Below, in pieces: positions 24,174 through 32,557 of a DNA stretch of 32,564 nucleotides (position 1 is the stretch's first letter; each line of letters opens with the position of its first letter). Source of the stretch: an uncultured Bacilli bacterium (GTDB lineage: Bacteria; Bacillota_I; Bacilli_A; RF39; UBA660); assembly GCA_947630865.1 (NCBI GenBank), contig CANRJE010000003.1:1-32564 (forward strand). The letters are read 5' to 3'. Made by a program: the position numbers and the translations under genes. The notes under the pieces were generated by a model. It did not search any database. It saw only the letters and a list, made by a program, of their open reading frames with translations, and had not been told where the DNA came from.

Positions 24174-25115
24174 CTATTTATTTAAATTAATTATTCCCGT
24201 TGCAATCTTTTTAACAAACTCTTGAGGTTCATTTACAACTTTATTTACATTTTCTTGATGTTTTAAAAAGTAAAGATATTCGCCTAATTTTTTTAAATTA
24301 TTAACATTATCAGGATTTAAATTTTCTCTTATAATAGAACCTATTTCTCTAATCTTATCTTCAATATTAAAAGGATAATGTGTATCTATTTCCATATCTT
24401 CAAAATAACCATAAGGTTTTAAAGTTTTACTATCCGGTATACCATTAACTTTAATCTCACCATCTTGATAATAATAACCAAAATCATTAGCAATCTTTAT
24501 ACCACCATATACTTCTAAAATAAAAGTCATAATATTTAGCTTAATATCTAAACTAGGGTCCAATGGATCTAAATTTTTACCATAAAATAATTTATAAATA
24601 TAAACAATTCTCTTTATTTCTCTTGATAAATTTGCTTCATCATAATCCTTTAACCAAGTATAATTTATTCTACTAGCATCACTTAAATTAATACTTTGTC
24701 CTTCAATTTTAAATCCTCTTCGAACATCAAGATTAATTTTATAACGTGTATTAACTTCTAAAAAATTCTCTTCTTTATATATTATTAAAGCATTATTTTT
24801 AAATCCAACATAAAGACTTTCTCCTGAATCTTTTTTAAATCCAAATTTAACTCGATAATTATCAAAATTACGAAAATAATATCTAACAGTTGTTAAAAAC
24901 TCTTTAAATTCATCTAAACTTTCTATATCTGGCATTAACATGTCAAGAATGTTAAATACTTTTTCAATATTAATCCCCCTAGTTTTTTCTCCTTCAGCAA
25001 TAAAAAGCATTTTATAATCTTTTCCTTGATATTCTCTTGTAAATTTCATATAACTATCATCAATATCACTATCTAAACTACTTAAAAAATTTTCCCTATT
25101 TAATTCTTTTAACAT
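24174..25115 (-). CDS. Unrecognised cytoplasmic protein, 313 residues
   Basis: No signal peptide, no long hydrophobic stretch, no motif that I know. It is acidic and rich in Asp, Asn, Tyr and Lys. It starts MLKELNRENFLSSLD and ends KKIATGIINLNK; a stretch near 200-245 reads FILEVYGGIKIANDFGYYY then KPYGYFEDMEIDTHYPF. The start ATG follows AAGGAGATACTT. It has its own promoter within the end of ogt and its own terminator, so it can be a single-gene unit. Together with the 382-residue gene it flanks ogt; both contain a P[YF]GY[FI]E string, which is too little to call homology. Confidence 0.6.
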   Translation of the reverse strand: MLKELNRENFLSSLDSDIDDSYMKFTREYQGKDYKMLFIAEGEKTRGINIEKVFNILDMLMPDIESLDEFKEFLTTVRYYFRNFDNYRVKFGFKKDSGESLYVGFKNNALIIYKEENFLEVNTRYKINLDVRRGFKIEGQSINLSDASRINYTWLKDYDEANLSREIKRIVYIYKLFYGKNLDPLDPSLDIKLNIMTFILEVYGGIKIANDFGYYYQDGEIKVNGIPDSKTLKPYGYFEDMEIDTHYPFNIEDKIREIGSIIRENLNPDNVNNLKKLGEYLYFLKHQENVNKVVNEPQEFVKKIATGIINLNK

Positions 25116-25138
25116 AAGTATCTCCTTTTTGACTTAAT

Positions 25139-25166
25139 ATTTTAACACTTTTTTCTAAATAGTCAA
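25139..25166 (-). promoter_or_regulatory. Sigma-A promoter of the 313-residue gene
   Basis: The minus strand reads TTGACT (25161-25166), 16 bases, TAAAAT (25139-25144). The -35 box overlaps the ogt stop codon. Confidence 0.65.
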
Positions 25167-25627
25167 TCTGTTTTTAGTTCTTCAAGTTCTAATAAATATT
25201 TTTTAATGTCAAGACCTAAAGCATATCCTCCCAATTTATTGTTTTTATTAATTACCCGATGACAAGGTATAAAAATTGGAATGGGATTTTTATTATTTGC
25301 ACCACCTACTGCTCTTTGAGCTTTTATATTTCCAACTCTTTTAGCTAATTCTTGATAACTTATAACTTCACCATAAGGTATCTTTAAAAGTTCTTTCCAT
25401 ACTTTCTTTTGAAAAGGTGTTCCTTTTGGATTAAGTGGAATAGTAAAGTTTTTTCGTTTACCATTCAAATATTCAACTAACTCTATATAAGCCCTCTTAA
25501 TAGTTTTAGTTTCTTTTCTTACTATCTTAATATCAGTATATTCATTAAATAATAATTTAATAATCATACCTTCTTCTTCTATAAAAGTTATTTTACCTAA
25601 CTTTGTTTCATAATCATAATAATTCAT
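25163..25627 (-). CDS. ogt: Methylated-DNA-protein cysteine methyltransferase (Ogt type)
   Basis: 154 residues. It repairs O6-alkylguanine by suicidal transfer to its active-site cysteine. The motif PCHRV (121-125, C122) is intact, with the DNA-binding helix region PYGEVISYQELAKRVG (about 84-99) and the Asn hinge/RAVGGANNKNP segment before it. It lacks an Ada-like N-terminal regulatory domain. The ATG overlaps the stop of the 382-residue gene (ATGA-type overlap), so the two are cotranscribed. Confidence 0.95.
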   Translation of the reverse strand: MNYYDYETKLGKITFIEEEGMIIKLLFNEYTDIKIVRKETKTIKRAYIELVEYLNGKRKNFTIPLNPKGTPFQKKVWKELLKIPYGEVISYQELAKRVGNIKAQRAVGGANNKNPIPIFIPCHRVINKNNKLGGYALGLDIKKYLLELEELKTD

Positions 25628-26772
25628 TTTTTCTCTAAAAGTTTTTGTTCCTTATATTCCTTATAAATTCTTTTTTTATCATCTGGATCAAATACTTCAA
25701 TTCGATTTATATAATCAAAAACTCTATCTATTTCTCCATTACTTTTTAATTTAAAAATATAATTAGAATCATCAAATATAAATTCTCCTAAATTACCACT
25801 TTCAATATAACCAAAAGGATATATTGTTTTTAAATCCATAATAATTCGTCCATGAACTCTAGCTCTTGGATATTCTCTATTAGAGTCAAGTGTTAAAGAA
25901 AATAAGGTATCATCAGAAAGTCTTATAACCATCGAATTTTCTGGAATAGTTTCAAAAGAAATTAAATCTTTAACGAATAATGCAAAAACATCATCTTTTA
26001 GATTAGCTTTTGCAAATAAAATTTCCATAATATCTTTTTTAAATGGTAAAACTTTATTAGCATAAAAACGAAAACGATCAAAGGCTTCTAAACCTGCTTC
26101 ATCTTTTTTAATAGCATCTCTAATTGTAATACCTTCTTTTAAATGATTTTCTTCTCTCATAATACCAGTTGGATACTTAGAAATTAAATTTACTTGATAA
26201 ACATTTTCAGGACTAGCTTCAAAATTTAAAGAGTATGTTTTAGCATCATTTGCTTCAAGCTCTTTATTTTTAGGAGAAACTGTAAGTTGATAACTATAAC
26301 TAGTTCCAAAATATTTTTTTATATCAGAACTACTATCACCTTTAACAATAACTTGTTCACATGTTCTTTTATTTCTTGTACTTGAAGAAAAAGTTAAATC
26401 TAATGTACTATCTGATATTGTTAAACTTCTAACTCCTTCCCTATCATCCATAAAACCAAGTTTTACAGTATCACCTAAACTTAAATAAGTAGTAACAAGT
26501 TTATGATTATCTCCAATAACAAAAAATTCATAAGTTTCTAAATTATCATCTTTAACGTTTCTTTTATTATCATATAGTAAATTTGGTAATTTTATTTTCA
26601 TATGAGAATATACACAATCTGATTCCTTTTTCTCATCAATAAAACCAACCGTTTTTATAACATTTGTTTCATTAGAACTGGGCTCTACTATAGCATAACT
26701 ATCTTTGATTTTTATAGCTTTAAAACCAAGTAAATCAAGTAAGCGTTTTTCATAATTAGAAAATATTTCCAT
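25624..26772 (-). CDS. Unrecognised protein, 382 residues
   Basis: No signal peptide or membrane helix. Predicted mixed alpha/beta, with many short beta-like stretches (for example RSLTISDSTLDLTFSSS near 120-137) and a lysine-rich C-terminus (KKRIYKEYKEQKLLEKK). It has no catalytic motif that I recognise. The ATG follows AGAGGG at six bases. It is the first gene of a two-gene unit with ogt, and the 4-base overlap with ogt suggests matched expression. A link to DNA repair is only guilt by association. Confidence 0.55.
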   Translation of the reverse strand: MEIFSNYEKRLLDLLGFKAIKIKDSYAIVEPSSNETNVIKTVGFIDEKKESDCVYSHMKIKLPNLLYDNKRNVKDDNLETYEFFVIGDNHKLVTTYLSLGDTVKLGFMDDREGVRSLTISDSTLDLTFSSSTRNKRTCEQVIVKGDSSSDIKKYFGTSYSYQLTVSPKNKELEANDAKTYSLNFEASPENVYQVNLISKYPTGIMREENHLKEGITIRDAIKKDEAGLEAFDRFRFYANKVLPFKKDIMEILFAKANLKDDVFALFVKDLISFETIPENSMVIRLSDDTLFSLTLDSNREYPRARVHGRIIMDLKTIYPFGYIESGNLGEFIFDDSNYIFKLKSNGEIDRVFDYINRIEVFDPDDKKRIYKEYKEQKLLEKK

Positions 26773-26795
26773 GTTATACCCTCTTTCAATCTCAT

Positions 26796-26801
26796 ATTAT
26801 A
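26796..26801 (-). promoter_or_regulatory. Candidate -10 box for the 382-residue gene/ogt
   Basis: TATAAT on the minus strand, about 24 bases before the start codon. There is no convincing -35 box. It lies right behind the terminator of the phosphonate operon. Confidence 0.4.
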
Positions 26802-26827
26802 TAACAAAATTTCTAAAATGATTACAC

Positions 26828-26854
26828 AAAAAAAAGATTTTTTTAGAAATCTTT
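26828..26854 (-). terminator. Terminator of the phosphonate operon
   Basis: On the minus strand AAAGATTT (26847-26854, within the last codons of the fusion gene) pairs with AAATCTTT (26833-26840), followed by TTTTT. The stem is short but perfect. Confidence 0.6.
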
Positions 26855-28630
26855 AATTTTTTCATATATTTCTCTTATTTCTTCTTTAGAAAATATAACT
26901 GGACTATTTTTTAGTCTTTCCTCGTTAACACTTTCAAGAAGTATAGAGATATCTTTATCTTTTATTTCTACTTTGTCTAATTTCATATAAGAAATTATTT
27001 CACGAACTTTTAAAATACTCTCTTCAATAGTTTTAACTTTAAAGATATTTGCAATTTTAAGTAGTTTAGTTTCTAATTCTTTATCCTTTTTTGAATACTT
27101 TAATAATTTCTCCCAAACAGGTATTATAGTTAAAGCAACAGCATAACCATGTGGAATATTATAAAGTTTTGTTAATTTATAACTCATAGCATGTGGAGCT
27201 GTTGTCCTAGTTATGTTAATTGCACGACCACTTAAATTAGCTGCTGTTAAAATATCTTTATATGTTTTTTCATCTTCATTCAAATAATTTTTATAATTAT
27301 CTTCTATTAATTCTAATGACTTTTTAGCATATTCTATACTTTTTATATTTGAACCCTTTGACCATAATGACTCAATTGCTTGACAAATAGCATCTAAAAG
27401 CGTTACTTTCTTTTGATATAAAGGTAAAGTTTTTAAAATATTTTTATCTAAAATAATTTTATTAGGATAAATACTTCCATGATCAACTGAGAATTTTTCA
27501 TTTTTATAATATATTACCGCGAAAGAAGTAGATTCACTTCCTGTACCTGCTGTTGTTGGAATTGCTATTAAAGGTATATTTTGATACTTATATTTTTTAT
27601 TTAAAAAATCAAGAGCATTATCTAATCCTGAAAATAATTTTATACATTTAGCTGTATCAATAGCACTTCCACCACCAATTGCAACAACTATATTATATTT
27701 ATCTTTTTTAAATTGTTGAACACCAAGTTTTACATCTTCATAAGTTGGATTAGAACTAAAATCAGTAAATATTTTCTTATCATAATCTTTAAAACTTAAA
27801 TCTACTTCTGAACTTATTCTTTTACTACATACAAAAAATATTTTTTCATTTTTTTTTAATACCTTATGTAATGTTTTTACATAATCATCTGATTCATATA
27901 CTTCTTGTTCTCTAAAATCATAATATTTAATCTCTTCTCGAACTCTTTTATAATCATCTTCATTATCTATTTCATCAATATAATCATCACTATAGGAAAT
28001 ACCAATGATATTTAATTTATCACTTATTTCATTTAAAGCATTTTCAGCATAAACATTTGTAATTCCTTTTTCTACAAATTCATGAACTTTTTCTTTCCAC
28101 AAGTTTAAATCTTTTTTACTTAATTTATAAAGTGGTTGAAAAGCATAACAATCTGAATCAAATATATTAATAGATACTTCTTTTAATTTATTATCTTTAA
28201 ATCTTCCTTTGAAATCTTTTTCAGGTAAAGCTTTCTTTTCATTGTAAAGACAAATAGAAGGTCTTTCATCTTCTAGCATTTTTATAACTAAATTACGATT
28301 AAAAACTAAATCACCATGTAAAAGTAAAAAATCATCATCTAAATAGTCTCTTGCATTATCCATTGAAACAATATAATTTGTTTTATCATATATTGGATTA
28401 GGAACAAACGTAAAATGTAAATATGGATATTTACTTGCAATTTCATGGAGTTGTTCAGCAAAAGGTCCGGTTGTTATAACAAAATCTTTAATACCACAAC
28501 TACTAAGTATTCTAATTTGTCTTTCAAATATCGTTTCTGAATTATATAATTCAACCATACATTTTGGTCTAAATTCTGTCATTTTACCCATTCTGATACC
28601 ACGACCAGAGTTAAATATTAATGCTTTCAT
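26843..28630 (-). CDS. Nucleotidyltransferase-phosphonoacetaldehyde reductase fusion
   Basis: 595 residues, two enzymes in one chain. Residues 1-235 are a sugar-phosphate-type nucleotidyltransferase: FNSGRGIRMG (6-15), RPKCMVEL (21-28), HGD with D107. They resemble the CTP-using PntC/LicC enzymes that activate phosphonates or phosphocholine. Residues about 245-595 are an iron-containing alcohol dehydrogenase: GGGSAIDTAK (319-328), TTAGTGSE (359-366), H480 and H494 as metal ligands and D413; Q417 stands where another ligand His is usual. With PepM and the decarboxylase in the same operon, the reductase should turn phosphonoacetaldehyde into 2-hydroxyethylphosphonate and the transferase should activate it, probably as the CMP ester. 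The fusion partner is a reductase, not the aminoethylphosphonate transaminase known to be fused to PntC elsewhere. The polymer or lipid acceptor is unknown. Confidence 0.8.
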   Translation of the reverse strand: MKALIFNSGRGIRMGKMTEFRPKCMVELYNSETIFERQIRILSSCGIKDFVITTGPFAEQLHEIASKYPYLHFTFVPNPIYDKTNYIVSMDNARDYLDDDFLLLHGDLVFNRNLVIKMLEDERPSICLYNEKKALPEKDFKGRFKDNKLKEVSINIFDSDCYAFQPLYKLSKKDLNLWKEKVHEFVEKGITNVYAENALNEISDKLNIIGISYSDDYIDEIDNEDDYKRVREEIKYYDFREQEVYESDDYVKTLHKVLKKNEKIFFVCSKRISSEVDLSFKDYDKKIFTDFSSNPTYEDVKLGVQQFKKDKYNIVVAIGGGSAIDTAKCIKLFSGLDNALDFLNKKYKYQNIPLIAIPTTAGTGSESTSFAVIYYKNEKFSVDHGSIYPNKIILDKNILKTLPLYQKKVTLLDAICQAIESLWSKGSNIKSIEYAKKSLELIEDNYKNYLNEDEKTYKDILTAANLSGRAINITRTTAPHAMSYKLTKLYNIPHGYAVALTIIPVWEKLLKYSKKDKELETKLLKIANIFKVKTIEESILKVREIISYMKLDKVEIKDKDISILLESVNEERLKNSPVIFSKEEIREIYEKIKDF

Positions 28631-28636
28631 TCATTA

Positions 28637-29746
28637 TCACCTCAATTTATTTTGAAATTGTTCTTTATTTTCAATAGGTGTTGTTGTTGGTCTTCCTAAA
28701 TCAGCTCTTGATAATTGGTTAGTATTTATAATTAAAGCAGTTAAAGGAGTGTTCTTTAATGTTAAGGTCATTTTTTCTACTTCCTCTTTGGTACTTGCTT
28801 CTAAAACTTCTTTAAAGCCAAAAGACTTTAATATTCCTTTTATATCAATTCTTGATGCAATTGTAGGTTGAGCACCAACTGATTCATGACATCGATTGTT
28901 AATTAATATGTATTTTAAATTAGATTTGGCTTTAGAAATAGCAACAGGCACTCCTCCCATATGCATAATAAAAGCCCCATCACCATCAATACAAAAAATA
29001 TTTTTCTTGGTGTTTAAACTAATTCCAAGAGCAAGAGATAAAGCATGTCCCATTGAACCAACAGTTAAAAAATCATTACCATGACCCATATTATATTTTT
29101 CTCTTAATTCAAAAATTTCTCTTGAGGCTTTACCTGTTGTTGATACTATAAAATCATTAACATCTAATGTTTTTAAAATAGAATCTAATGCTTCTTCACG
29201 AGTTAAATTTGGATTATTTTCTTTAGTTATTCCAACTTCATACTGAGAAAATGTTCCTTTTTTAACTACTAAAGCAATACTTTTTCCTGTTTCTTCTAAA
29301 TATTTTTTACATTCCTTAATCTCTTTTTCATAATCTTCATCTAAAATAAAATATTTAACTCCTAAAGTATCTAAAAGTGGTAAAGTTAATTTGCCTTGTT
29401 TAATATGTTGAGGTTCATCTTTTATCCCTGGCTCTCCACGATAACCAATAATTAATAAAGATGGAATTTTATAAACTTCTTCATCACATAAAGATAAAAG
29501 TGGATTAACAATATTTCCTAATCCAGAATTTTGCATATAAACAACTCCAAATTTCCCAGTTGCTATATTATAACCAGATGAAATTGCTATGGCATTACCT
29601 TCATTAGCTGCAATAATATTGTTATCATCATCTGAATTATCTTTAATAGTTAAACATAATTCTTTTAATAAAGAATCAGGAACTCCTGTAAAAAAAGAAA
29701 AGTCATTTTCTTTTAAAACATCATAAAACTTTTGAGGATTAATCAT
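28637..29746 (-). CDS. aepY: Phosphonopyruvate decarboxylase
   Basis: 369 residues from the second of two adjacent ATGs, six bases after AGGAG, which lies inside the end of pepM. It is a thiamine-diphosphate enzyme that converts phosphonopyruvate to phosphonoacetaldehyde, pulling the unfavourable mutase step forward. E49 in NEGNAIAI is the conserved Glu that activates the cofactor; GDGAF (254-258) followed by NN (283-284) is the ThDP/Mg motif. The short form without the central domain of pyruvate oxidases is typical of Ppd. It overlaps pepM and lies six bases ahead of the fusion gene. Confidence 0.93.
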   Translation of the reverse strand: MINPQKFYDVLKENDFSFFTGVPDSLLKELCLTIKDNSDDDNNIIAANEGNAIAISSGYNIATGKFGVVYMQNSGLGNIVNPLLSLCDEEVYKIPSLLIIGYRGEPGIKDEPQHIKQGKLTLPLLDTLGVKYFILDEDYEKEIKECKKYLEETGKSIALVVKKGTFSQYEVGITKENNPNLTREEALDSILKTLDVNDFIVSTTGKASREIFELREKYNMGHGNDFLTVGSMGHALSLALGISLNTKKNIFCIDGDGAFIMHMGGVPVAISKAKSNLKYILINNRCHESVGAQPTIASRIDIKGILKSFGFKEVLEASTKEEVEKMTLTLKNTPLTALIINTNQLSRADLGRPTTTPIENKEQFQNKLR

Positions 29747-30626
29747 CATCTTCTCCTATTACTGTTAATATTTCTTTAACAGGAACACAATATTCTTGAC
29801 TTGCTTCAAGAGAACTTTTATCAACTAAAATCTTTTTAGCTGTTAACATCATATATTTATAAGCACTTCTTAATAAATGATTAGCATAAATAACAATATT
29901 AGCACCCTTCTCAAATAATTCAGTATCTTTTAAATAATTATAGGTTGTTGGAACTAAAACAAGTGGGATATCTGGATATTCTTTTTTAAATTTCTCCATA
30001 AATTCTAAAATTTCACTAGCATCATTTTTATAACTATGAATCATAATTCCAGAAGCTCCTGCTTTTATATAAGTTCTTGCTCTATCTAAAGCATCTTCCA
30101 TAGTCTCTCCTGCAATAAAACTTTCAATTCGAGCAATTATTAAAAAGTCATCAGTTTTTAAAGCACTCTTTCCACGTCTAATCTTTTCAGCAAAAACATT
30201 TTTATCTTCTAAAATTTGAACAGCATCTTGTCCCAATAAAGAGTTTTGTTTTAAACCAGTTTTATCTTCTATAATAACAGCTGATACTCCCATTCTTTCA
30301 AGAGTTCTAACATTATAAACAAAATGTTCAACAAGTCCTCCTGTATCACCATCAACAATAATAGGTTTGGTTGTTACTTCTAATATTTCATCAATTGTCT
30401 TTACCCTACTTGAAAAGTCAACAACTTCATTATCTGGCTTACCTTTAAAAGTTGAATCACATAGAGAACTTAACCACATAGCATCATATTCTAAATCATC
30501 TACTTTAAGATTTTCAACAATTAGCCCACTTAACCCATTAGAAGCTTCCATAACACGTATATGTTTTTTTGTTTCAAGTAATTTTTTTAATTTTCCTCGT
30601 CTTGATTCTGGCATATTGTTTTTCAT
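29739..30626 (-). CDS. pepM: Phosphoenolpyruvate mutase
   Basis: 295 residues, isocitrate lyase/PEP mutase superfamily. It forms the C-P bond by rearranging PEP to phosphonopyruvate, the entry step of nearly all phosphonate biosynthesis. The diagnostic EDKxxxxxN motif is present as EDKTGLKQN (120-128), distinguishing it from lyases; VDGDTGG (91-97) holds metal-site aspartates. The ATG follows AGGAGTGAAAGT. It is the first gene of a three-gene operon with overlapping or tightly packed members. The predicted leader is about 95 bases, longer than any other here. Confidence 0.95.
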   Translation of the reverse strand: MKNNMPESRRGKLKKLLETKKHIRVMEASNGLSGLIVENLKVDDLEYDAMWLSSLCDSTFKGKPDNEVVDFSSRVKTIDEILEVTTKPIIVDGDTGGLVEHFVYNVRTLERMGVSAVIIEDKTGLKQNSLLGQDAVQILEDKNVFAEKIRRGKSALKTDDFLIIARIESFIAGETMEDALDRARTYIKAGASGIMIHSYKNDASEILEFMEKFKKEYPDIPLVLVPTTYNYLKDTELFEKGANIVIYANHLLRSAYKYMMLTAKKILVDKSSLEASQEYCVPVKEILTVIGEDDD

Positions 30627-30727
30627 ACTTTCACTCCTTTAAATTGCCGTTTTAAAATTTTAATAATGCATATAATTTTTTTATCAAATTTTTATAATCT
30701 ATACAATTAGATTCTACGACAAAATTT

Positions 30728-30736
30728 ATTATAGCA
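30728..30736 (-). promoter_or_regulatory. Extended -10 promoter of the phosphonate operon
   Basis: The minus strand reads TGCTATAAT. The -35 region is a T-run without a consensus. The leader of about 95 bases contains a small hairpin, AATCTA-loop-TAGATT, near 30696-30715; no known riboswitch is recognisable. Confidence 0.5.
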
Positions 30737-30785
30737 TAAAAAAATAATAAAAAAAAGATATTAGACATTTCTTTCCTCATTTTTG

Positions 30786-30794
30786 TGTTATACT
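30786..30794 (+). promoter_or_regulatory. Extended -10 promoter of dfx
   Basis: TGTTATACT, with no good -35 box. AAGGAGG lies at 30801-30807 and the ATG at 30812, so the leader would be about 11 bases. Confidence 0.5.
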
Positions 30795-30811
30795 TATTTT
30801 AAGGAGGAAAA

Positions 30812-31174
30812 ATGGAAGATTTTATTATTAAAAAATGTGAAAAATGTGGCAATCTAGTTAAAGTTATAGGACCATTAAAATGTGAAATGTTATCATGTTG
30901 CAACGATGAAATGACAACAGTTAAAGAAAATTCAGAAGATGCATCTTTTGAAAAACATGTTCCAAGTTATGAAATAAAAAACGATAAACTAGAAGTTACA
31001 GTTAATCACGTAATGGATAAAGACCACTTCATCGAATGGATTTGTTTCAAAACAGAAAATCGTGAAGAATTTGTTTATTTAAAAGATGAAGCTAAAGCAA
31101 CTTTCCCTTATCAAAAAGGAACTTTATATGCTTATTGTAATAAACATGGTCTTTGGTCTAAAGAAGTTCAATAA
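30812..31174 (+). CDS. dfx: Desulfoferrodoxin (superoxide reductase, two-iron class)
   Basis: 120 residues. It reduces superoxide to peroxide in anaerobes without making oxygen. The N-terminal desulforedoxin-like site has C9, C12, C29 and C30. The C-terminal catalytic iron site has the full set H49 (in EKHVP, with E47), H66, H72, C109 and H112. All iron ligands are therefore intact. It is one of two plus-strand genes, divergent from the phosphonate operon and convergent with cotE. Its presence points to an anaerobic or microaerophilic life. Confidence 0.96.
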   Translation: MEDFIIKKCEKCGNLVKVIGPLKCEMLSCCNDEMTTVKENSEDASFEKHVPSYEIKNDKLEVTVNHVMDKDHFIEWICFKTENREEFVYLKDEAKATFPYQKGTLYAYCNKHGLWSKEVQ

Positions 31175-31218
31175 AAAAACATAAAGTTTTAAATAGAAAC
31201 TCTATGTTTTTTATTTTT
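31174..31218. terminator. Bidirectional terminator between dfx and cotE
   Basis: AAAAAACATAAAGTTT (31174-31189) pairs with AAACTCTATGTTTTTT (31197-31212) with one mismatch; T-runs follow on both strands. It overlaps the cotE stop codon. Confidence 0.8.
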
Positions 31219-31753
31219 CAATATTCGTATCCTCTAAATAATTTTCGGAGACTTCTTTATCAATTTCTTCCATAGCTTTACTTTCATCAACAATTTCTTC
31301 CCAATCGTCCATATTTTCATCAACTAATATTTTAACTTTAGTATCCCCGATTAATTCAATACCAAGTTCTTCTTCAACTACATAGTTGATTTTATTACCT
31401 TCAATATTAACTTCTTTACAGGTTGGATCTTTTAAACTTCTAACGATAATGGAAGCCCCTTGATAATCTACACCTTCTTTTTCACGAATATTAACTGTTT
31501 CTTTATAATTAAACGTTTCTTTTACAACATCTGTTTTAGTATCATTATCATAAGAATACCAAATATTTATATCATAACTTCCTGATACTGTAACCTTTTC
31601 TCCTTCTTTAAGTCCTTGAAAATTATGATTAATAACCCAACAACCTAAAACATTAGATGGCGTTTTATTAACATCTATAAAATGACTATGATTAAAGACT
31701 TTTTTCCCTTTTCCTAAAACAGCTTTTGTAACTATCTCTCTATAATTAGACAT
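31211..31753 (-). CDS. cotE: Spore outer-coat morphogenetic protein CotE
   Basis: 180 residues, the same size as Bacillus CotE (181). The start MSNYREIVTKAVLGKGKK, the segment VLGCWVINHNF and YDINIWYSYDNDTKTDVV match the Bacillus protein closely from memory, and the very acidic C-terminus (DDWEEIVDESKAMEEID) is also typical. CotE assembles around the forespore and is needed for the outer coat. The ATG follows GAGGAGGATTT. A mother-cell-type -10 sequence lies just upstream. It is located next to dfx and an SDR gene, without other spore genes in view. Confidence 0.93.
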   Translation of the reverse strand: MSNYREIVTKAVLGKGKKVFNHSHFIDVNKTPSNVLGCWVINHNFQGLKEGEKVTVSGSYDINIWYSYDNDTKTDVVKETFNYKETVNIREKEGVDYQGASIIVRSLKDPTCKEVNIEGNKINYVVEEELGIELIGDTKVKILVDENMDDWEEIVDESKAMEEIDKEVSENYLEDTNIEK

Positions 31754-31768
31754 AAATCCTCCTCATTT

Positions 31769-31777
31769 TAATGTATG
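31769..31777 (-). promoter_or_regulatory. Candidate mother-cell (sigma-E/sigma-K) -10 element of cotE
   Basis: The minus strand reads CATACATTA, matching the sigma-E -10 pattern CATACAnT and the sigma-K pattern CATAnnnTA. The -35 region is not convincing for either. No good sigma-A promoter is seen in this gap. Bacillus cotE is transcribed by both sigma factors. Confidence 0.45.
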
Positions 31778-31822
31778 CAACAAAAAGAAAATTGAATACA
31801 AAATAAAATGAGAAGTAGTAAT

Positions 31823-32557
31823 TTACATTATATTTCCATTAGTAATTGCTATATTTTGTCCTGTAATACAAGCTGCTCCATCTGATAGCAAAAATTCAAA
31901 GATTGGTATTACATCTTTAACATCTAAATTTTTTGAAGTTGGACTATTTAGTGCATTTTGTTTAACTACTAACTCTGGTATATTTTTTAAAAACTTAGTT
32001 TCAATCATTGATGGAGAAACACCATTAATTCTAATATTTTTATCAGCATATTCATTTGCAAGAGCTTTTACTAAGCCAAGTAAAGCATATTTAGACGTTA
32101 CATAATTTGCTAAATATTTAGGAGGAATATTTTTTGTATATGATGTTAACATTACAATTACTTTTCCATATTTATTTTTAGCCATGATTGGTAGGAAATT
32201 ATTTAAAATAATTACTAAAGAACGCAAAGAAATATCTATATCATTTTTAAAATCTTCCCAATTTAATTTTGAAAACTTTACATTTTGAACAAGTCCTGCT
32301 GGTAGATGAACAATATCTGTTGGTATCAAATTTAATTCTTTAATACTATTAACAAAATCATAAGTTTTATTTTCATCTTTAAAATCACCTTTTAAAGGTA
32401 TTAGTTTTTCTCCTAAATCTTTTTTTAATTCTATTAACTTTTCACTTTCTCTATTATAATGAGCAATTATGTAATCATAGCCATCCGAAATTTTTTTTAT
32501 CAAAGAAATGCCTATATCAGAAGAAGCTCCTGTTACTAATAATATTTTTTCAGTCAT
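31823..32557 (-). CDS. Short-chain dehydrogenase/reductase (FabG-like)
   Basis: 244 residues, complete: the codon before the ATG is an in-frame TAG. The cofactor motif TGASSDIG (9-16), catalytic S139, Y152 and K156 (YVTSK) are present. The usual NNAG motif reads HLPAG (84-88), a change also seen in some polysaccharide or sugar-linked SDRs. The C-terminus GQNIAITNGNIM replaces the common V.GG. The substrate cannot be named; the divergence from FabG argues against the fatty acid synthase enzyme. The promoter lies outside the window. Confidence 0.85.
   Translation of the reverse strand: MTEKILLVTGASSDIGISLIKKISDGYDYIIAHYNRESEKLIELKKDLGEKLIPLKGDFKDENKTYDFVNSIKELNLIPTDIVHLPAGLVQNVKFSKLNWEDFKNDIDISLRSLVIILNNFLPIMAKNKYGKVIVMLTSYTKNIPPKYLANYVTSKYALLGLVKALANEYADKNIRINGVSPSMIETKFLKNIPELVVKQNALNSPTSKNLDVKDVIPIFEFLLSDGAACITGQNIAITNGNIM

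Noticed and set aside
30627..30811. Riboswitch upstream of the phosphonate operon
   Set aside because: Only a six-pair hairpin is visible in an A/T-rich leader; no known riboswitch core could be seen.
31758..31810. Sigma-A promoter for cotE
   Set aside because: The only TTG-type -35 candidate (TTGTAT) is about 20 bases from the nearest, poor -10 sequence.
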